Shown: positions 1-10,008 of the stretch, one piece after another
How the letters are laid out: every line of letters begins with the position of its first letter
How positions within the stretch are numbered: the stretch's first letter is position 1
DNA from: Sodiomyces alkalinus F11
Taxonomy: Eukaryota > Ascomycota > Sordariomycetes > Glomerellales > Plectosphaerellaceae
NCBI RefSeq assembly: GCF_003711515.1
Contig: NW_021167081.1
Span: forward strand, 2,137,170-2,201,169
Length of the DNA stretch: 64,000 bases
Direction: 5' to 3'
The notes under the pieces: model-generated
Told to the model about the DNA's origin: nothing
The model's database searches: none
What the model saw: the letters and a program-made list of their open reading frames with translations, nothing else
Made by a program: the position numbers and the translations under genes

Positions 1-353
1 CTGCGCACCCCCGTCCTGAGCACCTCCCGGCCCTTACCTCGCGACAGATAGAAGCTCTAAATGCCGTCGAAGCCCTTGCCCGGGCCACGCAGCTTGAGAT
101 CCAGACCCAAGCCGGCGACATTCACTTCATCAACAACTTTGCCGTGCTCCATCGTCGGGAGGGCTTTGTTGACGGTCCCCAGGAGAAGCGGCATCTCGTA
201 CGCATGTTGCTACGCGATACTCAGCAGGGTTGGGCCATTCCCGAGGAACTCAGGCGTCACTGGTTCGATGCCTTTGAGAGGGAAGCGGATCGTGCCTGGC
301 ATCTTCAGCCCATGCCCGAGGGATTCTTCCCTCTACGCATCAACACCAACTAA
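1..353 (+). CDS. TauD/TfdA-family 2-oxoglutarate dioxygenase, 3' end only
   Basis: The reading frame is open from the window edge (first full codon at base 3) to TAA at 351-353, giving about 116 C-terminal residues. The segment GDIHFINNFAVLHRREGF and the following RHLVRMLLRD match the C-terminal core of TauD/TfdA-type Fe(II)/2-oxoglutarate oxygenases. In that family the late His (here in VLHRR) completes the iron-binding facial triad and the Arg in the next strand binds the 2-oxoglutarate carboxylate. Fungal relatives are mostly annotated as taurine catabolism dioxygenases, but many have no proven substrate, so sulfonate use is only a guess. The N-terminal half, with the HxD motif, lies outside the window. 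No intron is needed in the visible part. Confidence 0.8.
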   Translation, partial: AHPRPEHLPALTSRQIEALNAVEALARATQLEIQTQAGDIHFINNFAVLHRREGFVDGPQEKRHLVRMLLRDTQQGWAIPEELRRHWFDAFEREADRAWHLQPMPEGFFPLRINTN

Positions 354-2555
354 CAGTGAACGGACGACCATTTCCGGTGGAATCACTCAAACCCGCCTTT
401 TACTGGCACTATCCAATACTACGGGTGATAATCTGGCGTCTTCGGTTGGTTTATTGCAACTGGCATACATCACCCTCGAGGCATGGTGCATAGGAGTCTA
501 TAGCATCGTTTGCGTTTTGCTTTGTACTTGGAATCGGGCCGGCTTCGCTTAACCCTAAAAGTTGATCTGTTCTCTTCTCATCCGTTGCTTACAAGTAGAC
601 CAGTATACACTACACGCCTCGATCCTTGGTTGGAACGGGTGGTGAAACAGGCGCCTATGCGTGACTCTAATCAAGCCGCTTGCGCAATACATGATAATAT
701 CGCCTTGTGCCAAAGAGTTCACTTCGCGAGAGGGGCGGATTTCTAGGCTGATCAGTGACCAGAATGGGACAGTGGTGGGTTGTTTGCATGCAAACCTCCG
801 GTTACCCGAATGTCATGCATGCATGAATGGAACCCGAGTCTACTAATCCGTGCATGCGCTCCACCAGGCCAATATCAAAACACTATGCGCAGACAACCAC
901 CGCATTCACTAAATGTTTGGTTAGTACTCTCTAGTCGAGGAACGGTGTGTTGTTTTTACTTGTTTCCAGTGATGACAGCTTAGGTCGAGAGTCCGTATTG
1001 CGAGAATACAGAAGCCAGCCCGGGCCGGAAGGGCCACGACCGGGAGAAGACACGTTCAAAACGGTGTCAACGACGATCGTGCATGAGCTCACGCGTTGAT
1101 CATACGAGGACGAAAGAGACGCTAGTGCGAATAGAGGCACCTGAATATGAGGCAGATGGGCGGACGGCTTCATGAACCTGAACCCAAGGGTTTCTTCTGG
1201 GCCACGGCCGGTGTTGCAAATGCGTCCATGTAGGTAGTTGAATGAAGGCGGTGTCAAGCGTAGAAGCTGAACGAATATTGCTTTTCCTACGTCCTCGCCG
1301 GGCCTTCGACCCCTTTCATAGAATCATATGCTGCCTCCCAGGAAGGGGCAGTGAAGAGGGAAGCGGGAAAAGCAACGAGCAAGTGAGCTTGCGGTCTAGA
1401 ACGTGGACGAAGCACAGCCACTACAGAGTACTGATTCATACCGGAGCTGAGTCCGCCTGGCTAGGAGGGGTTGGGTTGATGCGTTGTGAGCTGGCTAAGA
1501 TCCAAGAAACTAACGAGATATTAATTAATTATACCCAGCCAGCGAAGAAGCGTCGTCGTTTGCTACTTTCGGAGATATGGGGCACATATCCGAAGAGGAT
1601 ATAAAGTGACTTGCACTGCGTACCCCGGATACGGACACGTGAACGAAGTCCTTCAATGACCCGCTCCCAATTTCTGCTTGGTCTCAGTGCCGCCTATAAA
1701 CCACGGATAATATTGGTAAAACCCATGAATATAGGAGGGAACACCTACTATTTTAGGGCTTGATCTTTTCATCTAAGGTAAGGTACGTTGTAAAGACGCA
1801 GCACCCTTGACTTACCTGCTAGACGTCCTGTATATTAGGTAAACACGATACCTAAGGTAGGGGGTTGGAGAACAAAGCTGTCTCTAACTTGCTTATTAAT
1901 TAGGTACTGGAATGTCACGTGTTCTCGGTTTATCCCCGGACGCGTCGACGTACCTACAAAGAGGTACGTACAATTCAGTGCCATCGTGCTAACGGACCAG
2001 CTGCAGCTCCCTTGACCCTAATAAGCTTCTTGCTACCTACATACCTTACCTTACTCAGGAGCTCGAAAAGCCGTCCCTTAGAAAAAGTAAGTACCATATC
2101 ACCATCGGTGCCCCCCAACATTACACCAGGATATGCCCTCTCTTCTTCTCGACTCGTTGCTTTTCTCGGCAATTTCTCTTTAGCCCTTTCCTTCACCGCG
2201 TTTCCATACAGATGCGCCCCTGAACAGAGGGAGGAGGATCGACAGGGTCCTGAGGTCCAAGACGGCTGATCCGGACTAAGCCGTCCGTTCTCTTGATTTA
2301 CACACACCCATAGTGTGTGTGGTTGCCTTCAGGGTCGTTCCAGCTTGGCTTATCCGTGCTCCTGGGGGGTGAAGAGAAGCATCTGAACGGTCCCTTTTTC
2401 CTTACCCGGAGTTGTGCGCTTCCTTGTCTCGCCTTGGAGAAAATTCCCACTTGCGCCTCGCTGGTGGCTGCATTTCAACGGCCTCCAGGCCAGACACAGA
2501 AAGAGTCCAGAGGACCCGTGTGACAAGAGCTCTGATTCAAGCACCGTTATTCAAT
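354..2555. other. intergenic region, TauD gene to phytase gene
   Basis: No open frame here resembles a known protein; the frames of 60-120 codons lack domain signatures and overlap on both strands. Several short AAGGTA/TACCT motifs lie between about 1770 and 2060. The last part should contain the phytase promoter and 5' leader. Confidence 0.5.
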
Positions 2556-5245
2556 ATGCCGGCCGCAGAGAAGACTCGCCAGAATCATCCACGAGGGTAT
2601 CGCCTCGTCCCTGAAGGAGACTTGGATCACGACTTGGTCCAAGGACGGCCCCTGGGGGTCCACCGCTCCACCCACCAACGGACAGGAGACGCGGGAGATG
2701 CGAAGCGGTTGCCCGACAAACCACTCCCCGACTTACCTTCGATACCTATGCCCATGTCTCCCGACTTTAGTCCAGGACTGGCGCCCGGTCTCGGTTCCCG
2801 TCGCCGGCCCTTGATCGTCTTCCTGTGCGCCCTGGCCGGGTGCCTTCTGGCCGGAGCCGTACTTGAGCTAGCGTGGCAGGGAACCCGTCCGCCGCCGCCT
2901 ACCCCGTTCGAAGATTGCCCCTGTCGTGACAACGGCTCTGGAAAGCCCGATGTCCCACAGTATTTCCAGACAACCCCGCCGATGTGGGCCGGGCCGACGG
3001 CCACCGGGAAAGCGCCGTTTGTGGCACAGACGGCAGTGCTGCCGACTGGGACCTATTCCTATGTGCCGAACCATCCTTTGCAGACGTCGGTGCCCATTGA
3101 AGGGATGGGGAGTCATAACGAAAGCATCTTCAAGCTCATGGGGTGAGCTTCTCCTCTCTTTCTCCTCTCTGCTTTCGCTGTACTATGTAATATTCCTCCG
3201 TGGGCTGCTGACACACTTTGCCTTGTTTTTTTTTTCTTGTTTTTTTCGACTCGAAGTTACTTGACCCCATATGAACCGGCTCCAGGTTTCGGCGTTGATG
3301 AGTACTCCCTCCCCGAGGGGGCTGAGCTCATTCAAGTTCAGGTGGGTTCCATATCTGATGGGATGCAACTCGACGATTGCGTGATGGCGGCTTACCATTA
3401 CCGGTAGATGCTCTCGCGTCACGGATCTCGATACCCGACGCTGGATTCTGGTGTTGCTGGATTCGGCGAGAAAATAAAGAACGCCAGCGGCAAGCTCACT
3501 GCTAAGGGAGATTTGGAGTTCTTGAATCATTGGAGCTATGAGCTCGGGCACGAGATTTTGGTTCCCAAGGGTGAGTTTACATTTATGGGCGCTTCTGTTT
3601 GCTTCACCCTCTTTTTTTCCACGCCCTTCTTTCGCGCTAACTCGATACTGTCAGGCCGCTCTGAACTCTTCGAATCCGGTAAGTTGGCCGCGTAAACCAC
3701 CCACTCACTCGGTGAAAGTCTTGTCGAAGAGAATCACAACTCATGTTTCTCAACGTTACAGGTATCTTGCATTCATACATGTATTCCCAGCTCTACGATC
3801 CTAATACCAAGATTATCGTTCGAACGACGGTACGTTGCTCGTGGGACAAGCCGCAAACCCCGAGAACACCCTCGTCGCGCCATCTGACTTGTGCTGACAA
3901 GGAGTGGATTTCAAGACCCAAGATCGGATGCTCAAATCCGCTGAGTACTTCCTTGCGGGATTTTTTGGCCTCGAGTGGTGAGTGCTCGTGATGTTGTGCC
4001 TCGTTGCTAGTTTTGTGAACATGGGCTGGCCGTGAGCTGACGTGTGTAAAGGACGAACAATGCCACGATCGAGGTCATCATTGAACAAAACCATGCCAAT
4101 AACTCGCTTGCTGGTTACCTCAACTGTCCCAACTCTTGGAAACAGAATGGCGGGTCTGAAGCCTCTCAGGAGTGGCAGGCCAACTATCTGAAGAATGGTG
4201 CGACTTCACCCCTCCCAAATGACAGCCAGTGTTCCTGGGGAAGGGCTTGTAGCTGATTCTTCGACAGCGACGACACGTTTGCAGGGTATGATTGAGGGGC
4301 TCGACTGGACGGTTGAGGACACCTACTCGGCCCAAACCTTGTGCCCATACGAGACGGTGCGGCTCTTTCCAGGAAACCCTGCTCTCTGCCAGCAGACTGT
4401 ATAACACCCTAGGCGCTTTGTTATTGACAAACGAGACAGGTCGCCTATGGTTACAGCTCCTGGTGCAACCTCTTCACATACGAGGAGTGGATCGGCTTCT
4501 CATACTCGATCGACCTCGCATTCGCTGGCAACAATGCGTTCCAGAATCCTACTGGGGTAAGTTCAAAAGAGGCCTGTGAGCATGCTGGATGCGGTTGAAC
4601 CGGTCGGTTCATGTCGCATTTCCATCGGCCAAATATGAAAACCATACTGACTTTTGGGGGTGATTGTTCTCGGTTCAGCGCGCCGTAGGACTTGGATATC
4701 AACAAGAGGTCATCGCCCGGATCAAGAACCACACGCTCGAATATTCACATTCTCAGATCAACGTCACGCTAGACAACAATGAAGAGACGTTCCCTTTGAA
4801 CCAGAGTCTCTACTTCGACTTTTCGCACGACACCAACATTGCCTCCATTCTCACAGCTTTCGGCTTCAAACAGTTCGCTGGCCTCCTCAAGCCCGATGCG
4901 TATCCCGGCCCTCACGACTTTACCGTCTCCCACATCACGCCTTTCGGGGCCCGGCTCGATATAGAGATCATCCGCACCCCGAAACCCTTCGCTGCCGACC
5001 GGTCCAGGTACCTGGATGAAGGGCGAGAGACCAAATACATCCATTTCGTACTGAATCAGCGGACGTTACCGCTCGGGGTCAGTTTCCCGGAGTGTGACAG
5101 TAAACGGGTCGACGGGTGGTGTGAGCTCGAAACGTTCCTGGAGGTGCAGGAAGCCATGCCGGCTCTGGCGGACTTCGATCACGCTTGCTTTGGTGAAGTG
5201 GATGTACTCCCCTACGGATCTGTGAACGATGGGCGGCCTATATGA
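2556..5245 (+). CDS. membrane-anchored phytase-like histidine acid phosphatase
   Basis: Ten exons: 2556-3142, 3257-3341, 3408-3570, 3655-3678, 3762-3829, 3916-3977, 4052-4197, 4268-4356, 4440-4556, 4679-5245. All introns are GT-AG and the joined frame gives 635 residues. Exon 3 opens with MLSRHGSRYPT, the RHGxRxP active-site signature of branch-2 histidine phosphatases (nucleophilic His about residue 229). The proton-donor HD pair is in FDFSHDTN (about H497-D498). The family hydrolyses phosphate monoesters such as phytate. Classical fungal phytases are secreted, about 450-500 residues long, with a signal peptide. This protein instead has a hydrophilic, Pro-rich head of about 84 residues and one hydrophobic helix at about 85-106, which predicts a type II membrane protein with the catalytic domain outside the cytoplasm. 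Several NxS/T sites (for example NHT, NVT) fit a glycosylated ectodomain. Phytate as substrate is inferred. Confidence 0.88.
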
Positions 5246-6068
5246 AGCAACTTGAGGGAGGTGCGAGTCAAGAAGGAAAGTATGTCGTCATATAATATGG
5301 ATAATGTGATAGAGTGTACGAGATGGTTCGCTGGACGAGCTCGTGGCATTGCGGATAGGCGGGCCTTTCAGGGGTATTTTCTTTCCTTTCCTGTTCTTTG
5401 CTTTAGCTACCTTCTCTTCTTTTCATAGTATATATTTTTATTTACTTTTCGGCCATTTCCCGCCTGGGCTAGTCTGGTCTCGGACCCTGTTGTTTTTCTA
5501 AAGATATATCATCCCTATTCCGTATTTCCGAGCATTATTGATTCAGCTGAGTTCGTCCACCGTCAGAATGTGAACACGAACCGTCTGTGGCGAGAACCAG
5601 TAACAGCGCGTGTTCTTATCATTTCTGCTGTCGGTTTCCGAGAGAAAGATCTAGAGCAGGGGACATCCTCGATTGAACCTCAAATCACTACCCGAGCTAC
5701 CCGCTGGTTGCTTATAATTATTATGGGCGATGAACGTCAAGATCTTTTGTTGTTTGATTCTAAGATAGCCAGGATAACAAGGCTGTGAAGCCCACTGCTG
5801 CTGGGATATGAAATGATTGCAAACCCCAAGATATATGCCGCTTTACTTTTTGCTTGCTGCTGCCGAAATGGAAAAAATAATAAAAACTCGCGACCCGAAA
5901 CCACGACAGAAGCTTGTTCTAATCCCCCCTGAGAAGAGTGGCAACCCACATCATATACTCCCAAACACCTTGCTTGACCTCATTTTTAACGACAGATCGA
6001 CACGCGTTGATCGAGCGAAAAAGAAAATTAAAAGAAAAGAAAAAGGAATGTGTCTCGTTCCGTCCCCC
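5246..6068. other. intergenic region between convergent genes
   Basis: This is 3' flanking DNA of the plus-strand phytase gene and of the minus-strand ammonium transporter gene. It is T-rich after the phytase stop. No supported gene or RNA was seen. Confidence 0.5.
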
Positions 6069-7874
6069 TTACTGCCTCGTGGGCTTTTCCAACACCTCGC
6101 TCCCGGCCTCGACTTCCACTTCCGAATCGGCCGGCGTGTGCTTCATCCCTTTCGTCTCAGTGGTAACGCTTCGGACGCAATGATCATCTGCCATGTGCTG
6201 GTGCTCCACGATACCGTGCTTCGGGACGAGGCACTCAGCTTCGGAGGCAGGATCGGCATGGGCCGGAGTCCAGGCCAGGAAGTCGCGGCGGACCTCGACG
6301 TAATCGTAGGAGAACTCGCCGTGCTGGTCGTCGTCCATACCAAGGAGTTCGGCCTCTTCCGAGGCGCGCAGCTTGAGGCCCGGTACGAGGTCAATGGCCT
6401 TCGCAATGGCCGCTGACATGATGAACGAATATGCCGAGGTAGCCACGATGTAGACGAGTTGGACGTACATGGCTCTGTAGTTGCCGTCGAGCCAGCCGCC
6501 CTGGGCGCCCGTGTTGACACCGTCGAGACCGATAATGTCGGCAGTGGCGAAGAAGGCGTTGAAGATGAGGCCGACAATGCCGCCGATGCCGTGTTCCGCG
6601 AAGACGTCCAGCGAGTCGTCGATTTTCAGCATAAACTTGACTATAATGCGTCAAAAAAACCAACTTGATGTCAGCCAATACTTCTTGGGGTCCGAACGAT
6701 GACTGGGAAACGGGGACTCCTATAGAGAATGGAAACGGGTGACAAAAGGGAGTTGGGGGGGGGGGGGGGGGAACTGACTCTTGGTGCCAAAGTTGCAGGC
6801 AATGCCCGCGACGATGCCCAGGATGACCGACGCCCAGGGAGGGATCAAGCCGGAACAGGGAGTCGCTGCGACGAGGCCGGAAATGGTTCCAGAGCACCAG
6901 CCCACGAGGGACCACTTCTTGGCAAGGCGGTAGTCAAGGAGACACCAAGTCATGGCGGCGAACATGGCAGTGAGACACGAGTTCAAGCAGGCCATAACAG
7001 CACGCAAGTTGGCACCAAAAGCGGAGCCGCCGTTGAAGCCGAGCCAACCGAACCAGAGGAGGATAGTGCCAAGCGTGATGAAGGCGACGTTGTGAGGGCG
7101 GAAATTGAGCATCATCTTGTCGTTGCGGCGGCCGAGGACCCAGGAGTAGGCGAGGGCAGAGAGACCGGAGCCAATCTCGACAGGGCCACCACCGGCGTAG
7201 TCCAGGACGCCCCAGTTGAGGGCCCATCCGTTAACGTTCCAAGCCCAGCAGGCCAGGGGGCAGTAGACGAGAGTGGCCCAGAAGAAGATAAAGACCATGC
7301 AAGGGATGACTCGGCCACGTTCGGCCGTGGCACCGGCGGTAAGAGCGGCCGTGACGGCGAGGAACATCATCTGGTAAAAGGCGTACAGAAGGGCGGGGAT
7401 CAGCGGGGAGCCTGGGGACGGGGCGGCGAGGACCTTGATGAGAGCGAAGTGCTTGAGGTCGCCAATGTAACCGTTGGTAGCGCTTTCACTGAAGGCGAGA
7501 GAGTATCCCCAGAAAAACCACTGGAAGACGACGACGGAGAAGGTCATCATGGCGACCCAGAGCTGAGAGAGGGCAGACTTGCGGCGAGCGAGACCTGAGT
7601 AAAGGAAAGCGATGCCGGGAATCATCATAAGGACAATATTGGCGGAGAGGAGGATGTAGGCCTGGTCGCCAGCCTGGTACCATTGGTTGAGGTTTTGGGT
7701 GGCTGTAGATGGAGTGACACGATGTTAGTCCCAGTCCCCACGTGTTCGGTCTGCATGCAGTAATGTCAAGGAGAAGCAAATAGCAGGACACGAGTGACGC
7801 TTACCCGAGTTGCCACCATAGTCTGAGTTGGTGCCATTGAAGACGGTGGGAGCTCCTATCCAGCTGTACGACAT
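6069..7874 (-). CDS. MEP: ammonium transporter, Amt/Mep family, Mep1/Mep3-type
   Basis: Three exons on the minus strand: 7874-7805, 7702-6779, 6640-6069. They join in frame (AAC TCG G/CC ACC; AAG A/TC AAG) to give 521 residues. The protein has the 11-helix Amt/Mep pattern and the hallmarks MMIPGIAFLYSGLARRK near the N-terminus, FRPHN, and DVFAEHGIGG. The second pore His is about H348. At the position of the first pore His the sequence reads GGGPVEIGSG, so Glu (about E199) replaces His. That substitution is typical of yeast Mep1 and Mep3, whereas Mep2-type sensors keep His. By analogy this is a plasma-membrane ammonium permease of the uptake type and probably not a Mep2 transceptor. The cytoplasmic tail of about 110 residues is acidic. 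The first intron donor is GTAAGC; the second is GTCAGT followed at once by a C run. GATA-type sites upstream suggest nitrogen control. Confidence 0.93.
6755..6771. repeat. 17-bp homopolymer G tract in MEP intron 2
   Basis: There are 17 consecutive G on the plus strand. Read on the gene's strand, this is a C17 run starting directly after the GTCAGTT donor of the second MEP intron (6641-6778). Such runs are prone to sequencing slippage, but an intronic location would tolerate length change. Confidence 0.9.
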
Positions 7875-8014
7875 GGCGGGCCCTTTACTTGCGGCGTCGT
7901 GGTGCAGGTTCAGGAGAGGAGGATATCGAACGCTAGGACTGGTGATGTCGGGACCCAGGTAGTTTTTCTGAAAGGAGCCGGGATGGAGGAAAGCGCATGA
8001 ATCGGAGAGATGTC

Positions 8015-8197
8015 TGATAGATGTGTAGTGTGGAACACTCTAGGCGTCTCGGGAGAGGAAAAGACAAAACGGACAGAGAGACACCGAAAGATATATATCC
8101 AAAGCCTAGTACTGAATGCCTTGCCTGTCAGGGATGTCATCATCCATGGACACGGCATATGCCTGAAGGAGAGACACGGGGGCGCTAGAAAAGGAAA

Positions 8198-8233
<36 letters not shown>

Positions 8234-8455
8234 GGGGGGGGTTCGGGCCGCCATGATGGTTGCGACAAAGATAACCAAGATGGGTGGTGATGTATGAGGT
8301 TTTGATGTCGTTGACTTTTTCGAATTACACGAAAGTTGATGATAAGAGCTGAAACGGGTATACAAGTCAGCGGTTATAGTTAGACATCCGGGATGGCATG
8401 GGAAGAGATGGATGGTAATAGGGTTGACCCCAGGAATAAAAGCCGAGAGAGATAG
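8015..8455. promoter_or_regulatory. cluster of GATA-factor-type sites upstream of MEP
   Basis: HGATAR matches are seen at 8015-8020 (TGATAG), 8269-8274 (AGATAA), 8340-8345 (TGATAA) and 8450-8455 (AGATAG), 140-580 bp before the MEP start. AreA/Nit2-type GATA factors activate ammonium permease genes in fungi through such sites. Function here is inferred; single HGATAR matches are common by chance. Confidence 0.4.
8198..8241. repeat. G35-T-G8 homopolymer tract upstream of MEP
   Basis: There are 35 consecutive G at 8198-8232, then one T, then 8 G (8234-8241), about 330 bp upstream of the MEP start codon. The strand could form G-quadruplexes. Its exact length is uncertain because homopolymers are hard to sequence. 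Confidence 0.9.
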
Positions 8456-10008
8456 CGACAGGAAGGGCTGTGACTGGCTGATATTGGGCACCTTAGGGAA
8501 CGCGATGGTGGGTGAAGCGGGATCTAAAACATCAGGATAATAGGTATTAGTACGTGTACGACGGACCAGGGGCCCACCTGGAGGTGTGGATCGTGGGGCG
8601 AGGGTACAACGTATTTCCCATTGTTCTGTTCTGAGGTTCTGCAGTTCCGTGAGATGGGGATGTTGATCAAAGTGTGAGCAATGGTGATCGGTCACGAAAA
8701 AAAAGTCGGATGAGAAACGGGGGGTTCGGGTGATGGAAAAAGGAAAATTGAAGCAAAACTCCGGACACTCCGTAAATGTAAATATCCGTATGAGTTTTCA
8801 TAACGTATGCGTACATCCGCAGGTATCCGTACTCCGTCACTCCTTCACTCATGTTTCTACCGCAACTGTAACTTTTCCCCCGGTCGTCCCTTCCCACCTG
8901 TGTGGTTCAAAATGTTCCGTCGATGGGCTCTCAGGGACCGAACTTGGCAAGATCGATCTACCACTTCTGGGCGACTGCCAAGCCTCCCACATCGACTACC
9001 CGCAGCCTTTGACACTCATTGCGCCCGCAGAGGCTGATCATAACGCACTTCACCGAAACTGGCGTTTTGGATCATAATTGGTATTTTCAGACGAGAACCA
9101 ACCCAACTTGGGAAATCGAGAAGGATATCCCGTAATTACGAAGTACACGTTAAAAACGAAGAAACATGCAGTTTCTGGTACCTATAATGAAGAGAAAATC
9201 TCTGAGCCTCCACCAATGGGGAATTGAGATAAGAAAGAAAATCCACGGGTACGGATTAGGTACAGAAGTCATGTATCCATACATGGTACCTCGGTACCTT
9301 CCGTCAAGTACAACAAAATGGTATTCGTAAAAGCTCTTGGTCAAGCCTTGCTTGGGGGAAGGACCTACCGACTTACCGAGTGCTCTTACTGGTCGACGTC
9401 GATCTTCGGCCACTTCGTGTCAACGTAATGTCAATGCGGCATTGGTATTCCCCAAACGGCCTAGGTGCGTACTCCGCACTTTTAACTCCGGCATCAGCTC
9501 GGTGCGGGTTTTCTCCCTTGCAAAACCACGAAGTGAGTAAGGTAATTACGTTGTAAGTAATGTCCATGGGTGATCCCTCCGTTTCATCCCGAAAAGCTGG
9601 GATCAACGACGCTTTCCTTGTTCCGGTGGCGGAAGATCCGCTCTCCTCCCGCTCGCCTGCTCACTTTACGTATTTCGCACGACAAACCAACTTTTTTCTC
9701 TATATGTAGAAATGGGAGGCATACCCGTTTTGGTCGTCTTATCTCATATTCATGGTAATAGGTAAAATCCATTCCTGCGGAAAAAAAGTCCCAAAGCGTT
9801 CACAACCAAGTCCTCATAAAGTAAGGTAGGCAATTACACGATGCCCGGCTTACACGTACATATATCTCCTGTCATTGTTTTGTGCAGAAACCGACCGACC
9901 GGCTGGCTGCATGTTCGAGCCCCCCTTCCCAATACCCCCAAACGGGGGGATAAAAAAAGGATTTTCGTTTGGGCGGCTACGGCTTTCCCTTACTTCCTAC
10001 CAGGCAGA

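Larger units (their letters stand above)
7875..10008. other. intergenic region, MEP promoter side to CRT10 3' end
   Basis: This 2.1-kb stretch is upstream of MEP and downstream of the CRT10-family gene. It contains the G tract and GATA motifs listed separately. The long minus-strand open frame at 7910-8695 is Ser/Pro/Thr-rich, runs through the homopolymer and has no domain, so it was not called. Confidence 0.5.

Noticed and set aside
6729..7598. 289-codon plus-strand open frame
   Set aside because: Exact shadow of the conserved minus-strand ammonium transporter exon; Gly/Glu-rich only because of GC-rich antisense codons.
7910..8695. 261-codon minus-strand open frame upstream of MEP
   Set aside because: It runs through the long homopolymer (coding only Pro there), is low-complexity, shows no domain and lies in the MEP promoter.
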